This document shows, piece after piece, positions 1 to 8,812 of a stretch of 64,000 bases of DNA (within the stretch, counting starts at the first letter, position 1; every line of letters starts with the position of its first letter). Position numbers and translations under genes: made by a program. Origin of the DNA: Planococcus chinensis (GTDB taxonomy: Bacteria > Bacillota > Bacilli > Bacillales_A > Planococcaceae). Under the pieces are notes generated by a model that did no database searches, was not told the DNA's origin, and worked only from the letters and a program-made list of their open reading frames with translations. The stretch lies in contig NZ_JABWTK010000005.1 of assembly GCF_020071995.1 (NCBI RefSeq), positions 186,001 through 250,000 on the forward strand, in the 5' to 3' direction.

Positions 1-109
1 CAGGGGATGTTTGTTTAATAAGAATTGATAATTTCATCTTGCATAGATTTGTTGCTATTTTAATAAAAATTTTGTTTTATCCTTTATAAGTATTTTTGGA
101 GGGGTTTAT

Positions 110-1243
110 ATGAGCAAGGCGGTACTGATAGGTAACGGTTTGTCTGTTGGTTTGAATAAAGATTTTGCTTTACCAAGGATAACAGAAAGATTTTATAATC
201 GACTAAATGCAGAACATAAAGGTTTTGTAAAGCATCATATGGAAAGAATAGAAAAGAATGAATACATCCAAACAGATTTTGAAGAGGCCATTGCTAGTAT
301 TGAGCAATCTTATGACGCTCTAAAGAATTATTATGATTTTATATCTAATGGGAATGAAGGAGAATATTTCAAAGACTCTTATAATCTAGAAGAACATGAA
401 CTTTATAAACATGTAAAAGCAGTGAAAGAGATTATTTATGAATACACTGCCTCAATTTTAGACTTAATAGATGGTCATGTTAGATGGGGAGAGATAAGAG
501 ATAACCTACAAGGTTTTCTAGAATGGTTGGATACTATTATTGATAGTTCTACAACTGTAGAATTTTTCACTTTAAATTTTGACCTATTGCTTGAAACAAT
601 TTTGTTAGAAACGATAGGGACAGAAAACTTTCAAGATTTTCATGTTCCACGAGATAATTGGAATTTGATTGATAATAGACGCAGATTTTTCTTTAGTCCA
701 GATTTATCTCAAAATATGTTTGGGAATAGAAAAGTAAAATTGCATCATTTACATGGTTCACTTTCCTCCTTTAAAGATATAAAAACAGGTAAAACGTTCA
801 AAATCACAACAGAAGATTTACGTATGCATAACGTTTACAAAAATATTTTTAATTTAAATATAACTCCCTCTATAGTAACGGGAGGAGGCAAAAGTGTGAA
901 AGTCCAAGAGGATCCATTCAAATTCTATTACAATAATTTTCGAAAAAAGATGGCTCATGAGGATGATTTATGCGATGAGTTGTATATCATTGGCTATAGT
1001 TTTAGAGATGATCATATTAATGAATCCTTATGTAAAAGGTTAGAATTCGAGAGAAAAAAAGAAAATCCAAGATTCTTAAAAAACTTATTAATTGTTGATT
1101 TTAAATCCTCTGAGGAAGATAAAGAAAAATTTGTTAATGATATAAATAGAGCACTGAAGCTTGGACCTCGTATGAGCAATAGGTTTATTAAAAATGACCC
1201 TAGAATCAAATTTAATGGTGTTAACAATATAATTGAGGGCTAA
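110..1243 (+). CDS. SIR2-like domain protein, probable defence effector
   Basis: 377 aa. Seen: an N-terminal nucleotide-binding motif GNGLS (residues 8-12), TLNFD (154-158), HLHG (213-216) and IIGYSFRDDHIN (293-304). Together these match the NAD-binding loop, the T-x-N-x-D signature and the catalytic His of SIR2-like folds (SIR2_2/DUF4917-type relatives). Family knowledge: such proteins in defence islands usually degrade NAD+ on infection and cause abortive infection. The activity here is inferred, and the partner that would activate it is not identifiable. The start is supported by a GGAGGGG element about 9 nt upstream. The gene is AT-rich like the other island genes and is followed by a decayed region, so a former operon partner may be lost. 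Confidence 0.8.
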   Translation: MSKAVLIGNGLSVGLNKDFALPRITERFYNRLNAEHKGFVKHHMERIEKNEYIQTDFEEAIASIEQSYDALKNYYDFISNGNEGEYFKDSYNLEEHELYKHVKAVKEIIYEYTASILDLIDGHVRWGEIRDNLQGFLEWLDTIIDSSTTVEFFTLNFDLLLETILLETIGTENFQDFHVPRDNWNLIDNRRRFFFSPDLSQNMFGNRKVKLHHLHGSLSSFKDIKTGKTFKITTEDLRMHNVYKNIFNLNITPSIVTGGGKSVKVQEDPFKFYYNNFRKKMAHEDDLCDELYIIGYSFRDDHINESLCKRLEFERKKENPRFLKNLLIVDFKSSEEDKEKFVNDINRALKLGPRMSNRFIKNDPRIKFNGVNNIIEG

Positions 1244-1525
1244 TTGTATGTACTTGATGAAAAATTTTGAACATATAATAAGATGAACTAATTAAAATTA
1301 ACTCTAAACGATTCAAATGAAAAAGATAGTAAAGAGAAAATATGACGAAGAAAGAACAACTACTTGTGCCTATTATGGGAGCATGATTTAGTTATTACTA
1401 TGGTTTTCCCCTTTGGAGTAAATTACTCGAAATGCTCTCTAATTTACAAAATTTTCATTTATCTATATTTTCTATCCTGACCTTCTTTTAATATCCCTAC
1501 AATTGAGGAGGAAATAAATCATTAA

Positions 1526-1807
1526 CTAGGAGTTGCATTCCTTAAATTGTTAGTTAGTCAATTAGAATATTATCCAGTATTGCTAAAAATTAATAATGTA
1601 GATGATATATTATTAGCTTCATCAATTTTGTTGAAAAAAGTAGAGGTTTTTATTAAAAACACGTCAGATTAAAAGTTTCTATAGAACTGTGCAAAATTAT
1701 TCAATTTAAAGATATTGAGAGAAAAGGATACGGTGAATATTTAGAATCGATATTTGAATTTAGTTATAATGCTTTAGGGGTAATGTGTAATATTTTTAGA
1801 GACTAGC
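1526..1807 (+). pseudogene. Decayed coding remnants in the 1244-2081 gap
   Basis: The 838 nt between the SIR2-like and FRG genes hold no intact gene. Two adjacent stretches still read like protein in different frames: about 48 codons open from 1526 to the stop at 1670-1672, then about 43 codons from 1672 to a TAG near 1807. The second lies in a frame shifted by one or two bases from the first. Both have hydrophobic/charged amino-acid patterning typical of real protein. A ribosome-binding-like AAGGAG near 1989 precedes only a seven-codon frame. I infer a gene disrupted by a frameshift and stops; no family is recognised. Confidence 0.35.
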
Positions 1808-2081
1808 TGAAAAGTATGCTTAATGGTTTCAATCTAATAGGTAATTTTTTAAACGCCCATAAAAAAAGATTACAATAAGAAGAATATTATTACCTTACCA
1901 CTCCTATTCAGTAATGGTTAAGTAAAATAATTGAAAAATTCCTTAATTTGAGCATGATATAGAAAACTTATTTCGTCGAATAAAGAAAAAGGAGAATTAT
2001 GAACATTAAATTAGAATAAGAAAAAAGTTTCTTTCTTAAATTAGGGACTTAATTAAAAAATAAAATAAGAGGTGGAGAATA

Positions 2082-2927
2082 TTGGAGAAGCAGGATGATG
2101 GTTCATATAAAGCTGAAAATTGGTTAGACTTACAAAAAAAATTATTTAGCTTTAAAGAAGATGAGAAGCATGGTCGTTTTCGTTCTTCTCTAGCATATAG
2201 AGGCGTTGATAATGCTAACTTCGATTTGGAAACTAGTTTGATGCGAATCCAAAATCAATCTATGGAATCACATCTTCTTAGAAATTTTAAAAAGTACGCT
2301 AAGCCTTTATTAAAAGATAGTCAAAATATATGGGAATTACTTTCCGTAGCACAACACTATGGTTTACCCACACGTTTACTAGATTGGTCATTCTCTCCAT
2401 ATGTTGCTTTACATTTTGCCACTTCAGACATTGGGTGGTTTCAAGAAGATGGAGCTATATGGTGTTTAGATATTATAAAGGTACATGAATTATTACCAAA
2501 GGATTACAAAGATAAATTAAAAAGAGAAGAATCTTATGTATTTACAGTAGATATGTTGAACGATATTAAACATGCCAAAGGATTGTCTAGAGGTGTTGAA
2601 GTTGAAGAAAGTTTGTCTGAATTTGATAATTCAAAGGATGAAGATGACTTTTTGATTTGTCTAGAACCACCTTCTATAGATGAAAGAATTATAAACCAAT
2701 ACGCAATGTTTACAATAATGTCGAATTCTGACCGAAGCCTCAGTAATTTATTAAAAGATTACCCGAGTATGTATACGAAAATAATTATACCAAGCGAACT
2801 AAAATTAGAAATTCGCGATAAATTAGATCAAGCGAATATAAATGAAAGAATGATTTATCCAGGACTGCAAGGAATTAGTGCTTGGCTAAAAAGATACTAT
2901 ACTAATACTAAATTATTGAAATCTTAA
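2082..2927 (+). CDS. FRG domain protein
   Basis: 281 aa. Seen: YRG (residues 39-41, the family-naming F/Y-R-G motif), QHYGLPTRLLDW (91-102) and YVALHFA (107-113), the characteristic blocks of the FRG domain. The C-terminal half is charged and unassigned. Family knowledge: FRG proteins are common in phage-defence islands and are thought to be toxin or effector proteins; the biochemical activity is not firmly established. The start is TTG, chosen because AGGTGG lies about 8 nt upstream and no in-frame ATG gives a complete domain. AT-rich and monocistronic, followed by a terminator; a companion of the SIR2-like gene upstream is possible but unproven. Confidence 0.8.
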   Translation: MEKQDDGSYKAENWLDLQKKLFSFKEDEKHGRFRSSLAYRGVDNANFDLETSLMRIQNQSMESHLLRNFKKYAKPLLKDSQNIWELLSVAQHYGLPTRLLDWSFSPYVALHFATSDIGWFQEDGAIWCLDIIKVHELLPKDYKDKLKREESYVFTVDMLNDIKHAKGLSRGVEVEESLSEFDNSKDEDDFLICLEPPSIDERIINQYAMFTIMSNSDRSLSNLLKDYPSMYTKIIIPSELKLEIRDKLDQANINERMIYPGLQGISAWLKRYYTNTKLLKS

Positions 2928-2944
2928 AATTAGAATAGTAAATC

Positions 2945-3080
2945 GCTTCCCTGTGTCAAATACTATTGAATTTATTTACTACAATTGCATCAAGAAAAAG
3001 CCGTATCCAGTGACCACAAAGGTTGACGGATACGGCTTTAGTATTTTTAAATATTCATAACTGCTCTCGACACAGGGGCA
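2945..3080. repeat. Short element bounded by 9-bp inverted repeats
   Basis: CCCTGTGTC at 2949-2957 is mirrored by GACACAGGG at 3069-3077, giving a ~130-bp unit with a strong hairpin in its centre. It sits where AT-rich island DNA gives way to the G+C-richer SWIM gene. It could be a MITE-like or IS-end remnant, or chance; no target-site duplication is obvious. Confidence 0.3.
2997..3048 (+). terminator. Intrinsic terminator after the FRG gene
   Basis: AAGCCGTATCC pairs perfectly with GGATACGGCTT across a ~19-nt loop and is followed by a short T-rich run. Confidence 0.75.
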
Positions 3081-3220
3081 AACTAGAAACTGCTGAGAAT
3101 AATATATTCAACAATAGGAGTCAAATTTTAATCAAGCTCGAAAAATGCCGTACTCCCTAAAAGAACTTCCTGTTCAACCCCAAACCTCCACGGGTTATAA
3201 TCGAGCCAGGGGGAATTCTC

Positions 3221-4873
3221 ATGAACTTAGAAAACCTGAAAACAACCGTGCCGGCAAAGCTTTATGAACGCGGCCTGGATTATTTTGAACAGGATTTTGT
3301 TGAGCAGTTGACAGAAGACGCGCCGAATCGATGGCATGCGCTGGTAATGGGCACGCGGGATTACGAGGTGTCAGTCAATTTGACGAAGGATGGGACGATT
3401 GTGGGTTCTTACTGCACCTGCCCGTTCGAACCGGATTCTCTGTGCAAGCATGAAGTGGCGGTGTGCCTGGCGATTCGCAAATACAAGAAAGAAAACGGTT
3501 CGTCTGCAGCGGATCTGCAGGCGCGATTAAAATCGCTGAAAAAAGCAGAGCTGCTGGAAATCCTGGAAGAGCTGGTGGAGAAGCAGCCAACCGTCCAGCT
3601 TTATTTGGCAGAAAAGCTTTCAAATCCTAATGGCATGGACGAAGAAAAGGCGCGTCGACTTATACAGAAGTCGGCTAACCGCGCCAGCCGCAGGGGATTT
3701 ATCGAATGGGACCGGACAGACCAGGCACTCGAAGGGGTTTGGGAAGTCCTTGAGTATTTGGATGGACTAAACTCATCGCATGACGCGGAAAGAATCATCC
3801 GTCTCAGCCTGATTGTCGTCAAGGAATGCACTGAAATGCTGCAAATGGCGGACGATTCATCCGGAGGCATCAGTTCGGCGATTTACGAAAGTTTGGATAA
3901 GATAAACGAAGCGCTGGCAGAGTGGCCGGAAGATCTGGATGAAGCGACTGTCGATAATATGCTTGTCCTGCTCTATCAGCATATTCTCTTCGCGCTGGAG
4001 CAGGATATCACAGATGCGGCGAGTCATCTGGTGCAAGCGGTATTGCAATGGAATGAAAGAGGCGGTTTCACCGAGAAGTTTTATAATTTCATTGCTGATT
4101 TGATTGCCAGTGACGAGATGCAAAACAAGACATACAAGTATACAGAAGAGCGGTTCCATATGTACCAGCTGGCAATTTTGCGGCAGCAAGGAAGACAGGA
4201 GTTGGTCGAAGCCTTTTACGTGAAGTACCGGCACTATCCAGCAATCCGTAAAGCGCAGGTCCGGCAGGCACTGGATGCCGGTGAATTTGAAAAAGTGATC
4301 CGGTTGTGTGACGAATCGGAACAGCTCGATGCAAATTTCGCGGGACTCCTGAATGACTGGAAAAAGCTGCGTTTTGAGGCTTATGAAGGAATGGGCAGCA
4401 CGGAGGAATTGATTGGCCTCAGCTTTGAGTTCGCACTGGACGGGGAAGAAGAATATTATTACAAACTGAGAAGACTGATGGATGTGGAGCGGTGGCCGGA
4501 GAAGCTGGAAGCCCTGCTTACGGAGATGAAGACCCGTCCACGGAGCCGGCCGCTTTATCTCGGGATTCTGATTGATGAAAAGAGATTTGAAGAGCTGCTG
4601 GACTATTGCCGGACCGATATCTCTGCAATCAAACACCTGCATCCGCATCTGGTGGCTGATTATCCGCATGAAGTGAATGAAATCTATACAACTTATATTT
4701 ATCGCCAGATCGAACGGGCTTCCAACCGCAAGGCATACTGGAGCGCCTGTCAAAAAATCAAGGATTTCCAGCAGGCGCTGGGGACTGAAGCGGCGACGGG
4801 GCTGATTGAAGAGCTGGAGTTTATGTATCCGAAACGGAAAGCGCTGCTGGATGAGTTGGGGAAGATAAAGTGA
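3221..4873 (+). CDS. SWIM zinc-finger domain protein
   Basis: 550 aa. Seen: a Cys-x-Cys ... Cys-x-His cluster (C65, C67, C75, H77) that fits the SWIM zinc-finger consensus, preceded by a short β-rich N-terminus (residues 1-60). The long remainder is α-helical and resembles the repeat-like tail of bacterial SWIM proteins. Family knowledge: SWIM domains bind nucleic acid or protein, and bacterial members are often near SNF2-type helicases; the cellular role is not established. A GGGGG element 8-9 nt upstream supports the ATG. Base composition is clearly G+C-richer than the flanking defence genes, so this gene and the next may be a separate insertion or old core DNA. Confidence 0.85.
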   Translation: MNLENLKTTVPAKLYERGLDYFEQDFVEQLTEDAPNRWHALVMGTRDYEVSVNLTKDGTIVGSYCTCPFEPDSLCKHEVAVCLAIRKYKKENGSSAADLQARLKSLKKAELLEILEELVEKQPTVQLYLAEKLSNPNGMDEEKARRLIQKSANRASRRGFIEWDRTDQALEGVWEVLEYLDGLNSSHDAERIIRLSLIVVKECTEMLQMADDSSGGISSAIYESLDKINEALAEWPEDLDEATVDNMLVLLYQHILFALEQDITDAASHLVQAVLQWNERGGFTEKFYNFIADLIASDEMQNKTYKYTEERFHMYQLAILRQQGRQELVEAFYVKYRHYPAIRKAQVRQALDAGEFEKVIRLCDESEQLDANFAGLLNDWKKLRFEAYEGMGSTEELIGLSFEFALDGEEEYYYKLRRLMDVERWPEKLEALLTEMKTRPRSRPLYLGILIDEKRFEELLDYCRTDISAIKHLHPHLVADYPHEVNEIYTTYIYRQIERASNRKAYWSACQKIKDFQQALGTEAATGLIEELEFMYPKRKALLDELGKIK

Positions 4874-4916
4874 AAATAAGCGGTGTCTAGTATATGCTAG
4901 ACACCGCTTATTTGTT
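4874..4916 (+). terminator. Terminator directly after the SWIM gene
   Basis: A perfect 17-bp stem (4874-4890 with 4897-4913) starts at the base after the stop codon and ends in a T-rich tract. Confidence 0.85.
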
Positions 4917-5038
4917 GCAGTTGAAAGGCAGTCTACAGGAAGAGGAAACAATTCTAAACTCTTCTGATAGAAACTGCCAATTGATGATAAACTGAAAAGA
5001 AAGAAAACGCTTGGAAAGAGCAAGATAAGGAGCATATT

Positions 5039-6910
5039 ATGACTTACTCACTAGAAGCAATCTCGCAACTCGAACATTCTAAAGAATTTGCTCGGCTGCA
5101 TCAGAAGTTCCATCAATTCAACCCGCTGAAAGTGCTGCGGGTTGATCAGTTTGAGATTCGCCATTCAAATATCCTGGCATGGCTGTTAGACCCGAAAGAG
5201 ACGCATCAATTAGGCGGTTTTTTCTTGAAGAAATTGCTGACTCGGCTCGTGACTCGTGTCGAGAACGAAGGTAAAGGAGCGGGAATAGACTTTTTATCGT
5301 TTCTCCATAGTTCATTCCATGATGCTGAAGTGGCGCGAGAAGTGAAGACGCACACAAACCGTTCGATAGATTTGCTTGTCCATGTGCCGTCGCAGAAATT
5401 GGTGCTGGTCATAGAAAATAAATTCCATGCAGGAGAGTCAGATGGCCAACTTGCGGATTACTTGGAATTTGCGAAACTTCGTTTTTCAGAAGCTGGCTAT
5501 ACCATCCTGCCGATTTTTTTGACACTTGCAAATGAAGAACCTTCGAAAGATGATTATCTGTTGCTTGGATACGAAGATGTGCTCGAAATTATCGAGCAGC
5601 AGCTTGAGTTTAATAAAGAAACGACCGCAGATGCCATCTATGACTTTCTGTCGTTTTATATGGAGGTCTTAAAAGAGCAGTTGGTCCACGATGAAGTGGC
5701 TGTACAGTTGGCTTTAGAAGTATATGAAGGAAATAAAAGTTCGATCGATCTTTTATTCCTGAGCCAAAATAAAAACTTTAAAAAGCAGGCAATATATAAA
5801 GGCATTTATCAACAAATCGGAAATTTAAACGAAACAGAGAAAACAGCCCTTCGCAAAATTTACGAAGCAAAGAAAAAGACGATTGATTTCATCTTTAATA
5901 TTGGCAGCAATGTATTGCGGGAAGCGTTTCTTGAATTTGTTAAAGAAGCAGAAATACCGGAAGAGGCTTATTCTGCCAATATCCGCTCCCCGAACTTTGT
6001 CTTGCCTGATTGGTTCGACTTTGAGGAAACGCTGGGCAAACCCGATTCCTCGTATTGGCTTGGCCAAGCTTTTATCATCTGGTTCGAGCGACAGGTGGGG
6101 GAGCGTTTAAAAATTACGGTAGAAATTGGTCCGATCCCATATGAAGAACGGTATCAACTGCTGACGATGCTCGAGGCGCATGGTGTCCATTTCCAACAGA
6201 ATGCAAAACAGGAAGGAAAGAAATATACGCGAATCTACACAGCCTGGACAGAAGTCAAAGATTGGGCATCCAAACAGGAGGTGCTGAAAAGCATGCTGGA
6301 ATTATACGATGCTCCGAAACTTAATGAACTCTTCCAGAAAATTGCCCTGTCTGTCGAGTCGATGTCAGAAAAGGCGGAAGCAGAAGAAATCGTAGAAAGT
6401 GAGCGAGAAGAGTTAACGCCTGTCAGGAAAATTCTTCCTTTTCCAACTTCAGCATTTCAAAAGTTTTGCGAGGAACACAGTATAGACGCTGCGAGCAGAA
6501 AATATCATCAAAGAAATCCTTCGTTCATTGTTCCAACTTTTACAAAGCTGGAGCAGCGATTCGGCACGACACGGATTAATTGGTGGTGGCAAAATGGGCC
6601 ATTCCTTTTCTGGTTTGAGCGTTTACGTGATGGACGACTGAAGCTGGTGCTGGAACTCGGTCCATTGCACGGTGATGCTCGTTTAGCATTGATTGAGGAA
6701 CTGGAAGCATACGGAGTAAATTTTAAACCGGTATCTAAATTGAAAACAGCTAAATATACCCGGCTCTATACCAACACAAAAGTGATTAATGATTGGCAGG
6801 ATGAGAATCAAGTGGCTGAGGCAATGACGAAGCTTTTCAAACATCCGAAGCATCAGGAGTTGCTTGGGGTTATTGAGCGGATTGCTGTGGAGAGTTCTGT
6901 TCGTTATTAA
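5039..6910 (+). CDS. PD-(D/E)XK nuclease family protein with duplicated C-terminal domain
   Basis: 623 aa. The N-terminal part carries the PDDEXK_4 signature: RHSNILAWLLDP (41-52), D111, the E-x-K core IENK (125-128) and Q/Y residues at 137-141 (GQLADYLE). These predict a metal-dependent DNA endonuclease. The rest contains two copies of one ~120-residue module (about 315-437 and 492-616). They share WFER, a G-R/E-R-L-K strand, E-x-G-P, a helix ending in HGVHF or YGVNF, then KYTR-I/L-Y and D-W. Family knowledge: PDDEXK_4 proteins are frequent in defence islands. Substrate specificity from the duplicated module is inference. Start: AAGGAG about 8 nt before the ATG. G+C is higher than in the flanking retron and SIR2 regions. 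Confidence 0.85.
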   Translation: MTYSLEAISQLEHSKEFARLHQKFHQFNPLKVLRVDQFEIRHSNILAWLLDPKETHQLGGFFLKKLLTRLVTRVENEGKGAGIDFLSFLHSSFHDAEVAREVKTHTNRSIDLLVHVPSQKLVLVIENKFHAGESDGQLADYLEFAKLRFSEAGYTILPIFLTLANEEPSKDDYLLLGYEDVLEIIEQQLEFNKETTADAIYDFLSFYMEVLKEQLVHDEVAVQLALEVYEGNKSSIDLLFLSQNKNFKKQAIYKGIYQQIGNLNETEKTALRKIYEAKKKTIDFIFNIGSNVLREAFLEFVKEAEIPEEAYSANIRSPNFVLPDWFDFEETLGKPDSSYWLGQAFIIWFERQVGERLKITVEIGPIPYEERYQLLTMLEAHGVHFQQNAKQEGKKYTRIYTAWTEVKDWASKQEVLKSMLELYDAPKLNELFQKIALSVESMSEKAEAEEIVESEREELTPVRKILPFPTSAFQKFCEEHSIDAASRKYHQRNPSFIVPTFTKLEQRFGTTRINWWWQNGPFLFWFERLRDGRLKLVLELGPLHGDARLALIEELEAYGVNFKPVSKLKTAKYTRLYTNTKVINDWQDENQVAEAMTKLFKHPKHQELLGVIERIAVESSVRY

Positions 6911-7041
6911 ATTGCTTTTGGAGGAAGAATAGTATGCAAGTTTAGTATAGCTACCAATGTGAAAGATACTTCAGGGTTAAAAGTTAATGGGAAATTTAAT
7001 ATGTGGTGTGGGAATTAATTTATAAAAATTTACATTATTTG

Positions 7042-7069
7042 TTGTTTTAAGTAGGAAATAAGATATAAT
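7042..7069 (+). promoter_or_regulatory. Promoter of the retron RNA
   Basis: A perfect TATAAT (7064-7069) lies 16 nt after TTGTTT (7042-7047). The predicted start point (about 7075-7077) coincides with the first base of the retron a1 arm at 7076, which strongly links promoter and RNA. Confidence 0.65.
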
Positions 7070-7075
7070 ACGATT

Positions 7076-7238
7076 AGTCCATTCCTTTAGGTTCCCAGTA
7101 GTGTTTCGCTGCTGAATAACAGTACAAACCAATATTGATCTGACGATCGCAGCTTACGCTGCTGAAGGCTGACGCCTTCACCCGTTCTGCATCCGCAGAG
7201 TGCTTCACTGCGTTGCGCAAATTGTGAAGGAATGGACT
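7076..7238 (+). ncRNA. Retron msr-msd non-coding RNA
   Basis: About 163 nt, ending 31 nt before the reverse transcriptase gene. Seen: a 12-bp perfect inverted pair, AGTCCATTCCTT (a1, 7076-7087) and AAGGAATGGACT (a2, 7227-7238). TTTAG follows a1, so G7090 is in the place of the retron branching guanosine; the TTAG context and the CCTT/AAGG arm ends match the pattern known for Ec86. The msr has a hairpin CAGTAG...CTGCTG (about 7096-7114). The 3' part holds hairpins at 7149-7162, 7163-7180, 7186-7199 and 7203-7229. Established for retrons: the RT copies the msd from the 2'-OH of the branching G to give RNA-linked DNA. The msr/msd boundary is not determined here. Confidence 0.85.
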
Positions 7239-7269
7239 GTTTTATTACTTAAGTATCTCGGGGGTTCTT

Positions 7270-8211
7270 ATGGGGGAATTGGTCTTCACTAAGGTTACGA
7301 AAGATTTGAAAACAAAATATCCTATTCTTAAAGATGTTATAAATTTTAAAGAGAAGCACTATCAGACAATAAGCATTAGGATGAAGAATGGGAAGTTACG
7401 TACCATTCATAATCCGAGCAAAGCTCTTAGATATTATCAGAGAGCAATCGTTGAAAAGTTTCTAAATGAAGTTCCTATACATATATGCTGCACCTCTTAT
7501 CAAAAAGGGAAATCGTTAAAAGCAAATGTCCTTCCTCATGCCAATAATATGTACTTTTTGCATGTCGATATAGCCAACTTTTTTGACCATATAAAGTTTT
7601 CTCAAGTCCATAAACTCTTTACGGATCTTATAGAAGACAAGTATGAAGCCAAATTCTATGCCGAACTTTGTACATTAAAAGGTACCTTACCTCAAGGAGC
7701 TATTACATCACCTTCCATATCGAATGCAGTAAATTTTAGAATGGATAGCCGAATTTTTGGATATAGTAAGAAACACAATATCGTATACACTCGTTATGCT
7801 GACGACATTACTTTGTCTTCAAATGATTTTGCCTCCATACAACGTTCTTTATATGTAGTGAAACAAATTCTTCAAGATGAAGGTTACCAGTTGAACACTC
7901 GCAAAGTAAGAATTACTAAACCAGGCATTCAAAGAAAAGTGACTGGACTTTTGATTAATGAAGATCAGGAAGTTAGAGTGGGCAGAAAAAAATACCGTGA
8001 GTTGCGAAGCATGATTTACAATTATAAAAATAATACGTCGGTTACTCGAAAAGAAAACCGGGCGTTGTTTCGGAAAATTGTAGGCTGGCTTTCGTACTTA
8101 AATGTGGTAGATGAAAAAACATATTCGCTCATGGTTATGTACATTAAGAAACTCTATGGAAATACAAAAAATCCGTTTGAAACAATGCTAATCAGTAAAG
8201 AAAAGATATAA
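7270..8211 (+). CDS. ret: Retron-type reverse transcriptase
   Basis: 313 aa, normal for a compact retron RT. Seen: palm motif A with DIANFF (100-105), the LPQG motif (140-143) followed by AITSP, the catalytic YADD (176-179), and VTG (224-226), the retron-specific motif after the palm. N-terminal KANVLPHANN (84-93) resembles the retron region-X NAxxH block. There is no maturase or HNH domain and no variable repeat or target gene, which argues against a group II intron or a DGR. The 12-bp a1/a2 RNA lies directly upstream. The start is an ATG with a GGGG run about 5 nt upstream. AT-rich like the other island genes. Function: synthesises msDNA that guards a host or phage process and restrains the linked effector. 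Confidence 0.93.
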   Translation: MGELVFTKVTKDLKTKYPILKDVINFKEKHYQTISIRMKNGKLRTIHNPSKALRYYQRAIVEKFLNEVPIHICCTSYQKGKSLKANVLPHANNMYFLHVDIANFFDHIKFSQVHKLFTDLIEDKYEAKFYAELCTLKGTLPQGAITSPSISNAVNFRMDSRIFGYSKKHNIVYTRYADDITLSSNDFASIQRSLYVVKQILQDEGYQLNTRKVRITKPGIQRKVTGLLINEDQEVRVGRKKYRELRSMIYNYKNNTSVTRKENRALFRKIVGWLSYLNVVDEKTYSLMVMYIKKLYGNTKNPFETMLISKEKI

Positions 8212-8352
8212 ATTCTTACAGCAGAGCTGCTTATTCAGTAAAGTTGAAACAGTCATCGCTTGGATTAATTAATATCCATGTAGGTGGCTTTCGTTTGTGG
8301 TTTTGAAGTTTGGTAACGGCAACTTGATTGCATTAAGTAAGGGGGTATACAG

Positions 8353-8538
8353 ATGATCAAAACCATCCTTTTATGCACAGTTGCCTCGATAGTGATGTTA
8401 GTGGCAACTTTACTTTTTGTAGGGGGAATTACACGGAAATGGAACAATGAAAAAAGATGGGCTGCTATCAAATGGACAGTAGTTCCAATGAGCACACTTA
8501 TGACACTGCTTGCTTTATATATTACTGATTTTATTTAA
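8353..8538 (+). CDS. 61-aa two-helix membrane protein, candidate retron effector
   Basis: 61 aa. Seen: two hydrophobic segments (about 3-25 and 40-60) joined by a basic, Trp-rich loop (TRKWNNEKRWAAIKW), so a hairpin-shaped inner-membrane protein. A GGGGG run 8 nt before the ATG supports translation. It lies 141 nt after the RT, on the same strand, and before the shared terminator at 8652. Family knowledge: type IV retrons such as Ec48 pair the RT with a two-transmembrane effector that permeabilises the membrane when the msDNA guard is disturbed. I infer the same role here; the sequence itself shows no recognised family. The alternative is an unrelated small membrane protein. Confidence 0.65.
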   Translation: MIKTILLCTVASIVMLVATLLFVGGITRKWNNEKRWAAIKWTVVPMSTLMTLLALYITDFI

Positions 8539-8651
8539 TACAGGAAATCTATAAGAAATTGTGATGCATGAAGTATCAATAATGACCATGAAGTCCATTA
8601 CTGAAAAATTAACAAAGATTTTTTCTTAAATGTTTCAAAGAACAAAAGCTA

Positions 8652-8692
8652 AAATACTCCTGATCATTTCTCAGGAGTATTTTTTATTTTTT
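8652..8692 (+). terminator. Terminator of the retron unit
   Basis: ATACTCCTGA/TCAGGAGTAT stem followed by two T runs. It isolates the retron from the Zorya operon. Confidence 0.85.
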
Positions 8693-8812
8693 AATAAGCA
8701 TTCTATACTAATACTTTGATAATTTACATGTTACAAAATTTACAAGTTGTATAGATATAACACCATAATAGGTGATATGATTAGATGAAAAATAAATGAC
8801 GGGGGAATTTTT

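Noticed and set aside
3857-5035. 392-codon open frame on the minus strand opposite the SWIM gene
   Set aside because: Runs antisense to a clear SWIM protein, has no RBS and no recognisable protein features; a by-product of G+C-rich codon use.
7270-8211. Group II intron or diversity-generating retroelement reverse transcriptase
   Set aside because: No maturase/HNH domain, no intron RNA, no template/variable repeat pair; the VTG motif and a1/a2 arms favour a retron.
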